A stretch of 64,000 nt of DNA from Dallia pectoralis (GCA_029465975.1 CM055748.1:4055087-4119086), one strand, 5' to 3'. Counted from the first letter of the stretch, positions 48,851 through 62,560 are shown. The notes: a model not told the origin generated them from the letters alone. Numbers and translations are program-made.

Positions 48851-51800
48851 TTAACATTGTTATGTCATTTTGTTGTCAACACATTTCCTAATGTAGGTAA
48901 ATGGAAACGTAAAAGGTAAAAATTTAGATTTTTAATGTATTTTATTAATCGAGACCCAATGTGTGATTTCAGGGTTCCTGTAATTTTCTCTTTAGCATTG
49001 TATTTATTGATATTATTACTATTATATTTCATATTTTGTGTGCCTGAAATAATGTAGTAATTTGAAGAAGAAATGTGTTAGAATATGAGTAATTTAATCT
49101 AATTGTCACCAATTTCAGATTATTAAAAGTCACAGTACGTTGTAGACTTCTGGTCATAATTTTGGTCACCGTATTCAAAGCAATCGGTTGTCTGTTGTGT
49201 TTACAGAGCTGTGAGATTATTATGGTAGTTTATTGTGTCAACCTGGGGTGTGGCTGCATGCAAAACCTGTTTCACCTTTTAGATAGCGTTAACATGTATT
49301 TGTATAACTCATATTCTACCATATATCTGTTACTTATGTCACTGATACCAGATCGTATCTCACGGCATATTGTCCCGCACGACAATTAAATATTTAGATC
49401 TTACCAATCTTACACATAAGCTGATTCCTGTTAAATTATGTGAAGTAAATCAATTATATATGTTTATTTTAAGTGCCCATCCGAAAATGGGTGACTACAA
49501 TTTAATTTGCTCAACCAATCAAATCTAATCGTTTGTCGCCTGCTTCAATCGCAGGTCACATTGACACACATTGACACGCTTACTTCAGGTAAATAGATCA
49601 AATAAATAGCAGATAAAGCTAAATAAAGTGAATGACAACATTTTATGAATGAACAGTAACTTTTTACAGTTTTTACAGTGAGTACTTGTGCCCAGGCAGT
49701 TTCTGTGTGGGGTTATCATTTGGCTTCATATGAAGGAATATCTGTGAATTAATGGCTAGCAAACAGTCAAACTGGCAGGATAAGTATTGAAAAGTGTGTG
49801 TGTGTGTGATTAAAGATGTTGTTCATGCTATTGAACAGAGCTCCATGAATGCCTGACTAATTCAGGGCAGAGAAACAAGCTCAATGAAAACTGTTGAATG
49901 TAACAGTTTACTATCCAAACCAACTGCTGGATGGTATTGCTTTATTGTCGCTTGGCAAGCCGAACATTCATATTATGTTTGAACAAGTGTGTGGGTGTGT
50001 GGGTGGGTGTGTGGGTGTGTGCACATTTAATACTGCAGAGATTATGCAAAACACACAAATGTTTCCTAATAATTTCTGTCAGTAATCTTTTATTTGGAAG
50101 CCTTGCTTTACTAAGTTAGGGACTAGGGCTGTGTAATGCCCTGCTGGTTGCAGAGATGAGGAACTGCCATCACATGACATGCCTGCCATTCAGTAGTGCA
50201 GGGAATAGTAGGTTATCTGGGGTAATCGACCATTTCCGGGATGTTTCTTTTACACTGTCAGTCTTCGCTTTCTAACTCAGCTATCTGCTCTGTCCGCTGT
50301 GGTTCCTTGCGATAAAGGGCGACACTGTTTCCATACCAAGCCAAGGTTGTTGTCTTCGTAGCAAACCTCCAGACTTCTGGACAGGCTCCCGTGGCCGCCG
50401 GTGATTAAGCATGCGTCCAGTGTCATGTTTTCACCAGACCCGACTGTAGTGTTGAAGTCACGGGGCAGTCATGTGTTAACAATGATTGTAGAAGATAAAG
50501 AAGTATTCAGAGGCGCTGTGGTGCCGTCGAGCCGTTTGGAGGTGCTTTTTTATTCGCTTACCGCTACCACCAGTGGCTGGTTTGTCCTGGATTCCCAGGA
50601 CTTAGTCCCAGGGTCCTGTGATTAGAAGAGAACGCTGAGCTGTAGTTGATGATCCGCATTCTCATGTTGGTATTCCATTTGCCCAGACGATAGGGGCAGC
50701 GCCAAGCAAAATCAATATTAATTCCAGTGGATTCAGGGTGTATCGTGGACGAGGGTTTACGATGTGACCAGCTACAGAGCGTGAGATCACAGTCACCAGG
50801 AACTACATTTGCTGCAGGGCATAATTACATTCAGCCATTAATTATCCTCATCCACCTCACCACATCTCTTTCTCCATCGTTTTTCGATCTGTTTTATATT
50901 AGCCGTAATTGTGAACGGGGAAGCCCTGATGCTACACTGTGTGAGCTAATACTTGAAGTCGTGCTCTGGTATGACTAAGAGTACAGGCTAATGGGAATAA
51001 TTAGTTCACTGTCCAGCTATTGACTACTAGAGAATATAATAACCATTGCGACAGGAGGACTCATAGATTTACATCGAAGCAAAAGGCTTCTTACTAGACA
51101 ACTGTTAAAATAACATTTCACATAATTTTCAGTAGCCCCAATGGCCTGATTTAGAGCTAAAACAATGGCTATTTAAATCTGGACAATAAAGCCGTTATCA
51201 GGTTTTTTATAATGGCAACTCTCTAATCAGGGACTTATTTGAACCAGGTGGGGGAAATCATTATATGGGAAGAGCAGAAAACAGGCAGGCTGCTGACCTC
51301 GTATAGGATACGAGTTGAACGCCCTCTGCCTGAACATTAGATTGTATGATTAATACAGGCATTGTTAATCCTAAACTATTCGAATTAGGGGAAACCCTTG
51401 CATACGCCGGGTTTTACCCTTCAGGCAATACACACACCCACTCCACCCAACCTCCCACTCACTCCCACAAACACACTGAAATCTGCCTCAGTGACCAGTC
51501 ATAATGCGAATCATGTATATCTCTACTTACTATTCATCTGGCCAAATATGCAAATCTGCCATGTTGAGATTAATTTTGTCATTCATTCCGTCAGTTAACC
51601 CTTTGGGATGACAGTGTGGGCATTATAGTATATATATATATATATATATATATATTCAGTTTGATCATCCTAAATATTAAGGCAGAGAATATATTTTTTA
51701 TTTTCTCTATCTTTTAATACAGATTAAGAGGTATTTGTTTACATATTGGTTTTGCCATTTAGAAATCCCAACACTTTACACGTACTGAAGTTCTTTGCAT

Positions 51801-51880
51801 TTCTGTCCAAATACTTTTGGAGGGCACTGTACATTTGTATGCTTCAATTATAATGTAATAATTTACCAACCAGCCTTGCA
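48851..51880. other. Intergenic sequence left of B7-like copy 2
   Basis: Three kilobases of AT-rich DNA without recognised genes. Small GT runs occur at 49,795 and 49,988, and a (TA)n run at 51,630-51,655. From about 51,880 the sequence becomes homologous to the DNA upstream of B7-like copy 1. Confidence 0.45.
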
Positions 51881-52030
51881 TATTACGGTAGTAGTACATG
51901 CTATAAATGAAAGTACTTTCCCATTGGCTTAGTCATGAAGGCCCCTCCCAGTCCCAACTCACTGAAGGGGAAGTGCAAATCATTTTGTTTGACTTCTCAA
52001 TGCTTCTCTTTCTCACTCCAAGTAGCTCTG

Positions 52031-55000
52031 ATGGCAAACCAGGCACACGTAGCTCTGTTAAGAATGATTCGATTCAACATAATATGGATTTATATTCGTA
52101 AAATCTCAAGTTGTTTCTCATCTCGCATGTTGGTATGTAGTCTTCATTTTATTTTTGTTTACCTTTTCCTGGTACTGGCTTAAATGGAACTGTTAATTTA
52201 AACAGAGGGTGATTAGCATTACTCAGATGTATTGACTGCTGTAACACTGATGTATACACTGGTATTCGGGTGTCTGTAGTTATATTTGTACATGACAGAT
52301 TAATTAGTAAGACATATTGAGACATTGTGTCATTTAGACAATTCACTGTATCACCAGACTGAAATTTTCTGTCAAATTGGGTTGACATGTCAAGTTGTCA
52401 ATCAGCAAATGTTTATTTATCACATTGCAAACATTGCACTTTTGAAAAAAATAACTAATTACCTCAGCTTCACAAAGTCACATAGATATACTCAAGAAAA
52501 TTGATTCACAGCTTACCAAGAAACATCAATATACAATATAAAGCTTTGCAATACACTAGAACATAACACTGAACGTTTTTACAATGCATTTGAATATAGT
52601 TTTACAAGCTAAATTATACTTGGACATACTATTCATTTTTTAAATACATTTTGGTTTGGTTGACTGTGTTGATGAGAAGTGCCTTCCCGCACGTGTAAAC
52701 CGGCATAAAACTGAGTAATGAGGGGGAAACGATTCCTGCATGAGGTTCAGTGGACCCATACATGCAAACATTGTGAATTCTAGAACTATTGCCCGCACGG
52801 AAGTGTCCTTATAGCAGTGGATATCAGTTACAAGACCTGCAATAAAACGTACGGTTGCTTCACTCGGTTGAGAGAGTATCTGTCAATGAAATTCCTCACC
52901 GAAGAACCTTTGTTTATGGGAATTCCCCTTTGCTGAGGAATTTGTTAGGAGTTTTATTTTCCTCTTTCTACTGAGGCTTATAGTTCATTATTACAGTAAA
53001 ACAAAATGTTTGTTTCATGCGTCCGTGGTCTGTTTACACGCATACACACAATACTTTTTATCGGACCACATAGCACAGGTCGGTCACCATGGAAACCTGT
53101 GTTATAAGGTCAATAACAACACTTTGTGTTGACAGCACTTAGCAGTGGTCGACTGGTGAAATACCACACCTCTTCTGGCCTTGTCGCTTTGACAACATTG
53201 CAATAATAATAATATTACTGCACTCTCTAATTCTACCAATTGCCTTACATTAATATTTTGACTGTTGTCATGGTATCTAACAGGTGTGCCACGCCCTCTT
53301 CTTCTTGGTATCGATGACTCTTCCTGAAAGTGAAGGTAAGAGGCGAACGACAGGACTGTGACTACATGATAAACAAGTGATGACATCATCTTTGCTATCT
53401 CACAACAACTGTAACTGTACCGATTCTTTACTGCCACAGTTCTTTACTGTGTGTGCCTGCCTCAATGTCAGAGTGCATGCCTTTATTATACGTAATTGTC
53501 AATAAACTGCTATTTTGACAAATTCAGATTGGAATGTACCAGACCGGGTTTCAGATATTACACAAAGGTCAACTGCGCCAGATTAAAAAAGGAAGTGAAA
53601 ACCTTTAACATTGAATCCACCAAAAAAAATGACTAGGCATTGTCTATCCTCTCACTCCTGAAACCTGACTATTGCGTAATTCTGCTTTCATATCAAGTGG
53701 TAGTGACGTCTAGTGCAGAATCCTATTTAATTCATCTATGTTAATCATATGTGGCAGATTATGCCAATGTATTAAGAAAGTTCATTAAACACTACCTAAC
53801 TGTGAGAATGTATTAACTTAATACTGTCTAAATGAAGGATTACGTTAAACTAGGCATGTTATTCACTTTAGAAGATAGTACTAGAGCTAATATGATGCAA
53901 GAAAAACATGAACAAAGAAATGCCTCTTGGTTTTCATCAAGTAAGTCAGTGGACTATTTACAGGGTTAGGATCTCTAGCCCACTTCATGTGTGCCCTAGA
54001 GGGCTTCCAGGGCATGACTGCCCTCTAGTATATGTATATCATGTTTGCTCCCCAACGTACAGTTACATACAGTTACACAATAAATGCACAGAACACAAGA
54101 GTGCAAATAACAGTGGGATTCTACATGGCGATAGAGGATCAGTGGAGAGTCAATATACAGGATGAGGTATACGTAGGTCAGTTGAGTAGCATTAATATGG
54201 CAATAACAGCTATATAAAATACAAAGGAGAGTCAATATACAGAATGTAAAAAGTAAAGTGTATCTAGCAGCCCATACAACACCCACCACAGCAACCATAA
54301 CACAAAAGAATCAGAAAAAGTGTTTATTCGACATGAATTTGTGAACAGACAAGGAATTTACTTTGGAAGGTGCTTACATACAACATAGAATGGAACAATA
54401 TAAATGATACTAAGAGGATGAAGGGGTAGGGGATAGTAATATACAAAATACTATACAGCTATAGCATATAAGCACCTTCCTGTCAAAGTAAATTCCTTGT
54501 CTGTTCACACATTCATGGCGAATAAACACTTTTCTGATTTCTGATTAGTCGGCTGGTCGTCGTTAAATACTCAGCGTTTAACTTATTGGTACCAATTCAT
54601 ATACAATTCATTGAAGTCCCCCTGTAACTAAGCTCTCTAGTAATTAGTGTGCACAAATTGTATGACTGTAGAAATAGAATAATTTAAGAATGTTAACAGG
54701 TATGACAACAATGCAGGTGAAAATGATCCACTGTGCAAATTGGGCATGGCAAAAGTACAAGGGGTGTGCATGCAAACCAGATGACGTACAGTGATCTGAC
54801 AAAAGTTTAGACAGAAGTTATTTAAAGGCAATGGGTGAGATTAGGGTTTCGAGTTTTAGTTTTTTTGTAGTTCTTTCCAGTCATTGGCGGCTGAAAACTA
54901 GAAGAAGTTGTGCAGGCTTTTTGGGGTGACTTAGGCAAGTACCTACTTAGCGTAGACTGCAGGTGACTAGAGATCTTAGGTACAGTGGGACTTTGCCTTG

Positions 55001-58000
55001 TAAACTCTTGTATATGAGTTGGTGCCAATGAGTTAAACGCTGAGTGTTTAATGACGGCCAGCCGACTAATGTGTAAAGATTGCAGTGGTGGGTGATGTAT
55101 GGAGCTCTGGTAACAATCATTGTGGTAAACCACATCCAATTTCTTCAGAGAGTTTGCAGTAGTTCTATAAATTACATCACCAAAGTGAATGTTTTAATGT
55201 CATATTAACTCTGCCATTCCTCTTCCCATCCCTTTCTCTAGCTCAATCAAATACCCACACATTGTTAGGAGCGGTGGGTGGAGCTGTGACCTTTCAGTGT
55301 TCGTCTGACCTCTCAGGTACTCTGGAAACTTTATACATTCAGAGACCAGGTTTCGATGGAAGGCCAACCGAATTTGTCAACGGCTATCATATTGAGAAGA
55401 CATTACTACCAACAGAGTACACAAATCGAACTTATGTGAACTCCACCCAGCGAAGCATGGTCATGTGGAATCTGCACCCGTCAGATGAGGGGCTGTATAA
55501 ATTCTGGATATCAACATCAGAAAAAAACACACCGACTTGTGTACAATACAGCTCAATGTCACAGGTAACACTATTTCACGTTTAACTTATATTTTTCTGT
55601 TCAATTTATCTTTCTGTTACATTCCAATATGCTAAAATATCTTTTTGGAGAGGAACATTATGTTTGTGCTGTCAGATTTACTGTTCCTATAAAGCAAATG
55701 TCCCCTATCTATTTAAAAAAATATTTAACATTAAATAAATATGTAAATATGCTGTTTTCTCAGCTTTTAGACAATGTGTGACGTTGCTATTTGGGTTTTA
55801 CATATTTCACAGGAAGTGCCTCTCACTCTACTTTCCTTCTCCTATTCCCAGCCAACTACAGCATCCCTAACGTAACAGAAACTTATGAAAACAGCACTGT
55901 GTTGGTGTCGTGTTCCTCCAGCAACGGTTATCCACTTGAGGAGGTCAAGTGGTTCCTGGATCCGAACCAGACCCAGTGGAGAATACTGACCAGCAGTAAT
56001 TCCATGGACAATGTCTCTCAGCTGTTTACTGTCAACAGTTCCATTGTAATAAACTGCTCGTCTGGGCAGCCGATCAACCTCAGCTGTGCAGTAGGGGGCG
56101 CTGTCTCACAGAAAAATATCTGTAAGTACTAAAGGGCTGGAACCCATACACAAACAGACATAGGAGGCAGTATTGAGTGTCAATTCAGTGCGAACTGTAG
56201 TCACGTGTGTGACGCAGATCAGTGTTACATTTGTGATTTAATCAACACAACAGTTTGTGTCAGACTCTTACATCACTGGTCAGATTCCCGAACGGGTGCA
56301 ACAGTCAGAGAGTCTCCTCGGGTGGCAGAGACTTTCTCGTACTTTATAAATGTATGTAGAGTAACTGATAATCAAACCGTAGATGCACTTTTTAAATATT
56401 TTTTTATTTTATAGGTTGTCCTCCGAGATGTACTACCGAAAATGACCCTATCGACATCAAAGCAGCCTGTTTGTCCGTTGCTGTTTTGGCGGCTGTTGCT
56501 GTTGCTGCTGTTTATGTCTTAAAATGCAAGAAGTGTAAACCACCCAGACCCAATATAGGTAAGAAGGACATTACTTGTGATAATAGAAATGCATGGAAAT
56601 ATGCTTTTGGAAATAATGCGAAACACTGCTGGCCCCTCAGAGACAAATAATGTTGTTTTGATTTTTGTGGTTACGTTAGAGTGGACGAGAAACCGATACA
56701 GAAACACTTATTCTGTTCTGACTGGACCATCCCTGGGCGATATTTGTAACCTTTATTTAAAAGAACTGCGGGAGGCAATTTGAAAATGACATTTCTAGCA
56801 GTGTTACTCACAACACCAATAGAAGGCAGAGTGACATCCGTCTTTTTTATTTTATTTTTACAATTGCAACGACTAGTTTTCAATTTTTTTTTAAAGTTTT
56901 TTCATGCCTCCTACCTGACTATCTGTGTTAATATTACTTATAACAGGGGCACACGTCATTTACAGTAAAAAGTCGGAAGTTTACATGCACCTTAGCAAAA
57001 TGCATTCACAATACCACAATCGCTATTGAATGGTCCCTGTCTAAGGTCAGTTAGGATCACCACTTTATTTTAAGAATGTTAAATGTCAGTATCATATTAA
57101 AGAGAATTATTTACTTCAGCTTACATTTTTTCATCACATTCCCAATGGATCAGAAGTTTACGTACGGCTAATTGGCAATTGGAAGCATTGCTTATACATT
57201 GTTTAACTTGGGTCAAACATTCCACAGGCTTCCAAAATGATGAAATACTTTGACTTGGTTGTCCTTTAGCCATTTTGCCACAATTTGTAAATATGTAATA
57301 CAGTTATGAATTTGTGGTCATTGTCCAGTTGGAAACCCAATTCGCAACCAAGCTTTAACTTCCTGCCAGATGTATTGAGATGTTGCTTTAATATATCCAC
57401 ATAATTTTATTTACTCATGGTGCCCTCTACTTTGTGAAGTGCACCAGTCCCTCCTGCTGCAAAGCACCCCCACAACATGGTACTGCTACCCCTGTGCGTC
57501 ACGGTTGGGATGGTGTTCTTTGGCTTGCAAGCCTCTCCCTTTTTCTTTCAAACATAACAATGGTCATATGGCCAAACAGTTCTATTTTGTTTCATTAGAC
57601 CAGAGGACATTTGACCAAAATGTATGGTCTTTGTTCCCATGTGCAGTAGCAAACCGTAGTCTGGCTTTTTATGGCGGTTTTGGAGCAGGTGGCTTCTTTT
57701 TTGCTGAGCGCACCTTCAGATTATGTCAATAGTGGACTGACTTGCCAACAAGATTTTTGTTAGCATAAAATCTGTTGAGCAGTTTAAAATAAGTTTATAA
57801 TGACTTCCACCTACAGTATGTGTAATTAAACCACTCTGAGTTAGCCAGGACAAATGAAGTATGAGTATTTACAATAAGTATTTACAAAACAGGTTTTACC
57901 TTTAAACTACGGGTAAATACATGTTTTCCTTTTTTCAGGTGTGGAGCAAGGAGAAAACCAGTGAGTATTTGTTTAATAATTTCTCATATTAATCTCAAAA

Positions 58001-58106
58001 CATGAAATCAAAAACTCGTGAAATCAATGACTTTGTCATTACTAAATTATCTTGTTCTTCCCTTTTCCTCCACAGAATACCCCTGACCACACAGACCCCA
58101 GATTGA
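52031..58106 (+). CDS. B7-family (CD80/CD86-like) receptor, copy 2, full exon set but frameshifted
   Basis: Exons: 53284-53335 (signal peptide, VCHALFFLVSMTLPESE), 55242-55564 (IgV), 55852-56121 (IgC), 56415-56558 (stalk, transmembrane AACLSVAVLAAVAVAAVYVL, then KCKKCKPPRPN), 57939-57960 and 58076-58106 (short tail, stop TGA at 58,104-58,106). All phases agree except one: the IgV exon is 323 nt against 324 in copy 1, because of a one-base net loss after an A-run at about 55,523. This shifts the frame and meets a stop early in the IgC exon. The copy-1 start codon is GTA here (52,049) and its donor GT is TT (52,058); an upstream in-frame ATG at 52,031 with a weak donor at 52,049 could replace them. 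The IgC domain is rich in sequons (NVT, NST, NQT, NVS, NSS, NCS). Either a young pseudogene or an assembly error over an intact gene. Confidence 0.62.
54040..55070. repeat. Nested inverted-repeat elements in intron 2 of B7-like copy 2
   Basis: Two palindromic structures lie back to back. The first has arms of about 75 bases at 54,303-54,385 and 54,463-54,545 (TTCCTTGTCTGTTCACA and its complement). The second has arms of about 37 bases at 54,547-54,583 and 55,030-55,066 (GTCGGCTGGTCGTCGTTAAA and its near-complement) enclosing about 450 bases. Sequence at 54,040-54,300 (GTGCAAATAACAGTGGGATT) looks like part of the same dispersed element. This suggests non-autonomous DNA transposons or MITEs nested in each other. 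Confidence 0.6.
56965..57835 (-). mobile_element. Tc1-like (Sleeping Beauty-type) transposon, internally deleted
   Basis: The left terminus reads AAGTCGGAAGTTTACATGCA, followed by GGTCAGTTAGGATCACCACT and the inner AGAAGTTTACGTACG repeat, the IR/DR arrangement of salmonid-type Tc1 elements. The body at 57,240-57,730 is decayed minus-strand transposase DNA (CCTGCTGCAAAGCACCCCCA; GTCTGGCTTTTTATGGCGGT). The right part is mostly deleted; only the terminal zone (TTATAATGACTTCCACCTAC) remains near 57,795. It lies in intron 5 of B7-like copy 2. Confidence 0.85.
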
Positions 58107-60240
58107 CCTTGGAACTTGGAGAAACACTTTAAATGTGGAACCCAGAATAGCGGAAGGATATATCATTGATAAAGTATCAGAACTCATTGAATTCTGTCCT
58201 CAAACAGGACCCAGTACAAATGAAGTTTTGGTATTCTTGTAAGAAGCTTCGTTGGAAATGTTAACGTTTTCCTTCACAACGATGAGCTGGGCATCAGGGT
58301 TCTTTTCATTGTGTTGAGGAAGTCTGAGAGTCGTTTGAATATTTAACTCGGACAGTGAAATGACTTGAGTTCCTAATGAACATGTTTGCACTGGACCAGT
58401 GGTTCTCAACCAGGGGTGCCAGGACTCTCAGGAGGTACTTGGCCACATAAAAACACTCACAGGCTTACTACGAGTGGGTGCAAAATACTTTTAGCGGTAC
58501 AGTGCATAAAAAGAGTTGGGAAGCACTGCAAATGACTATGGCATGAATTTAAAAAAGCCAACATTTTTTGTCTTTTATTTTGTATTTTATCAGTTGCGTC
58601 CAGACCTGCACTTTAATAGAGTTACCCCACGGACGTCACCACGATTGGCTACTGAGGCTTCAGCCTCAAATCGTTTTAGGTGAACCCAGATCTGTCTTCG
58701 CTGTGGCAACGCTGTCCGAACCGTTGTAGTGAACTGCAAAAACGCTGAGTTCCGTTAAAATATAAATCTTGCAATAACACCACTTTGAAGTGAGCACGGA
58801 GTGGATAAATCATAAATGTCCGATTATCGTTGTCATCGAATATCCATTTGGATGTTCGGTTCTGTAGCCTTTAAATTATTATTTGTATATTAAATATTCA
58901 GCGGAAGTTTTCTCTTACCAAATCGAACATATTTGGCAAATAGATGCCTTTCCATTCTGCAACCAACATCCAACTGAAAAGCGTCTTCATCCCACAAATC
59001 TGTGCGACATAAAGGCCTGATAGTTATATAATATTGAAATATATGGCGTTTATTAAATTAGCCTTCTAAACAAGGAAATTGGTGAGAAATACAGTAAAGG
59101 TGCACTCAGCTCAAACAATCACCTCCTTAAAATGTCTAAAAACCCACTGTTTTAATAACGGGTATCTCACCTAGTGAATATGAGACATCACCAAGTAAGT
59201 AAGTAGCTGGAGATTTAAGATGGCTGATCTGTGTGGACCTTCAAAAAATCCCCTTTATATATCAAAAATAAAATAACACTGTATTAAGTCTGAGAGAATT
59301 GTGCTATGCCTTTTGTAGGAAATGCTGCCTGGGCCGACCTGTTCTGGAAACTCTGTTGACGCCCCTGGCTTGTACTTCTCTATTACACATCGGGGATTGA
59401 CTGTATTCCAATGTTTCCTGTGTGTAAACGTATTAGCGTAGTCACCACTGTTGAACAGTAGTGAATGTTTCCCTCAGGAATATATTTCACATTTCAGGTC
59501 CTGTAGCAGCGTTTTACTGTCACTGAGGAAAGCTGTTGTTTTCATGAAGATTTTTTTGCATTTGTTTTCCATTCATATTCTGGTGCTTGAGAGATTGTAA
59601 TCACTGTTAGGTCACTGTTAGATCGCTGTTAGATCGCTGTTAGATCACTGTTAGGTCACTGTTAGGTCACTGTTAGATCATTGTTAGGTCACTGTTAGGT
59701 CACTGTTAGGTCATTGTTAGGTCACTGTTAGATCATTGTTCGGTCACTGTTAGATCACTGTTAGGTCACTGTTAGATCATTTTTAGATCATTGTTAGATC
59801 ACTGTTAATGGACCATCTGGGAGTGTGGGAAAGCTTCTACCCCAAATTCACAATACTACTAAACATTTAAAGCAATGTCTTACTCAACCTCAAACGCGCG
59901 CAGCTGTTACTCTTTCTAATCCCTAGTCACTTTATACCTAACTGGTCTCTGAAAGCATTTTTGTAGACATTCTGGGTGTGTCCCACCCTGACCACAGTTT
60001 AAGAAACTGAATGAGATTAGTTATTTCCTCAGAGTCGGTGCAGAAGAAGATGCTTTCGAAGCTTTTTATTTTCTGAAAAATTTCCAAACGTGTTGAAATT
60101 TCTATGAAATATCATGTTGTTTTTATGAAAGATTACATTATATATGGGTTGTTTTGAAGTTATTCATGTTGAATAATGCATTTGACCTTTTCTTTTACAG
60201 ATTTATTGCTTGTGTATAATAAATACAATTTCTGAACGTT
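58107..60240 (+). other. 3' flank / possible 3'UTR of B7-like copy 2
   Basis: The untranslated region after the TGA at 58,106 has no clear end; AATAAA signals occur at 59,265 and 60,218. The stretch contains an 11-bp minisatellite (59,605-59,812) and otherwise nothing recognisable. Confidence 0.35.
59605..59812. repeat. 11-bp minisatellite
   Basis: About 19 copies of CACTGTTAGGT with GATC-type variants (CACTGTTAGAT, CATTGTTAGGT). Confidence 0.9.
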
Positions 60241-62560
60241 ATAAACACCAAAGTGCAGTGTTACTATTGACCAGTAGATGTCAGTCACACATGACACCAG
60301 TATATGGACACTGGTGAACCAGTTTTGATATAGTTTTTGATTTAACGTGCCTTGTCATAAGAATTTCATTGTTCAGAATGACGCTACGTTATTCAGTGCA
60401 TTTGACATCAATAGACTTCTAGTTTATACAAAACATTGTCATTGGTTACGTTACTTTTTTACCTAACGGTGCTGAATTTGTTTGGGATTTTGCTTTCCAA
60501 AGATTGCAGGAGATTTTATTCAAACTGCTTTGCACTTTGTTTGTAAGAAACACTGTGTAGTGTTTTGCAAGTGTGTTGCAGAGTTGCAACCAAAGTGCAA
60601 AGCAGAAAATGTCTTTGTAAGTTTGATGCATTTATCTATGCATTCACTTTCAGTGTGGAAGCAATCTGCAAAAACTGTAAACATTTGTTCTCTTGTTGGC
60701 TGCAATTCTACCTGATATCTGTATTCTTTTTTGTATGCATTTTTTATATTTAATTGTGTCTGTCTATATTGCGTTATATGGCTTTGGTAGCACGTTTGTC
60801 AAGCTTTCAAAATAAATGTATCATACTACAACAAGAAGTTGTGATGTTTCAATGTTAGATCTTTGACAACAAAGTGCCTAACCAGTGTTCACCAGCAGGT
60901 TGCAGTCTCGGACCACAACCTTCAGATCCCCTAGTAACTGCAGAAAGGTCAACCGGTCTTCCTCTAAGCCCTGAAAGGGTCATCTGTAGATCCACTCTGT
61001 TCAATGCAATTTGCTCCATGTTGTTTGAAACATTTTGGCATTAAGAGATGATGGGAGGACATCCACTTTCTATTCAGCGGATCGTGTTTCAGTGTTTATT
61101 GGGATAAGAGAGAGCTCCGGTCTGAACACTCGTTTGACACCACTTAGCGTTTACACAGAACCATAGAACAGAGCCAACTCACGCAGTGGGGAGAAACCAC
61201 ATCACTGCACCTCTATGTTTCTCTCATTTTCTCACCACCATTTTTTTTCTCTCTCTCCCTCTCACTTTTCTCACCCCTCTTCTCTTTTACACACATCCTG
61301 TGCTTTCTCCCCAAATGCACCTTTTACCCCAAATGCATCATTGTGTTAACGGTGATTTTTATTGTGAGACCACTCTGTCTCTAGAGAGTTGTACGGTCTC
61401 TAAAGTTCTATCCCAATGTCTGCCCTAAACCCTAAATCCTGAACCCTTACTAAATTGACGTCACCTGGTAAGCGGTTGAGTGCAAGAGGCTGCGAGGGTG
61501 CTATAAAAGAGAAGGGGACAGCATTTTGCGAAATTATCACGCTACCTTGACAACGCTGAAACATATTGCATGTCTTTGTGAGTTTGGGACTTTTTATTTC
61601 AGGTTTATTATTTTCTTCGTTATGCCAACATAGGACAAACGACATGCAATTCTGGCTTGTTAACTCTTCGCAATTCCCTCAGGAAAGGTCCGCTAAAATG
61701 CAGACTTACGGAAAGGGTGCATGCTGAAAATGTCCGCAAGAGAGCCCTCGCGCACTTGAAGATTTGACCGTGGGACAGCCCTAAGCACTCACAGACTTAG
61801 TGAGAACGCGCTTTGAAGTCGGTGAGTCAGTGAGTGTGGACTTTGGGATTAGTTCTCTAATTCTGTGTGACATAGGAAACCTGAGGTGTACAGTGCTGGC
61901 GCTCCTTGTTTGCGTTGCCAGGGAATGACACTCCGTAACGATCCTTTTGATCTAACGTCTGCGAGGGGTTCAAACGTTCCGAGTTGTCCTGGATGCAGTA
62001 CGTTTGTTTGGCACGACGTTACAGTTTTATTCAACTGCTGACAAGCGTCGATCATAACTGAAACGCCTTTTCAAAACTTTTTGCACAGTCGACCTTTCAG
62101 ACATGCATCTGGCCAAACGGTTAATTTCACTTCCACAACTCACTGAAACCACCAAAAACACTTAATACATGTCTCATAATAAGCTAGTTGATTTTATAAA
62201 TGTACTATATGAACAAAAAAAACGGTTCCTGAAAGTCCAGGCCTGCGGTGATAAGTACATGAAATATCAACAGCATTCGTCATAATTCTGTTCTAAATGT
62301 GTTTTGGCATTTAAAAAAAAAAACAGTGTGTTAGCATTTGAAAACATGTGATGCAAATATGTCATTTGACAGGTGGTGGAGTATGAATGAAAAACAAGTT
62401 CATAGATATGTGGTCAGAAGGATGTGGTCAAGAAGATGTGGTCAAGAGGATGTGGTCAGGAGAATGTGGTCAGGAGGATGTGGTCAGGAGTATGTGGTCA
62501 TTGAAAGATTATTCAGTTTGGTCGATGCATGCTAGCAATTAAAAAAGTAAATTGTAACCG
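60241..62560. other. Intergenic sequence
   Basis: No gene or mobile element recognised. A 13-bp block (GGATGTGGTCAGG) repeats about eight times at 62,410-62,505. Short open frames have no domain-like content. Confidence 0.45.
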
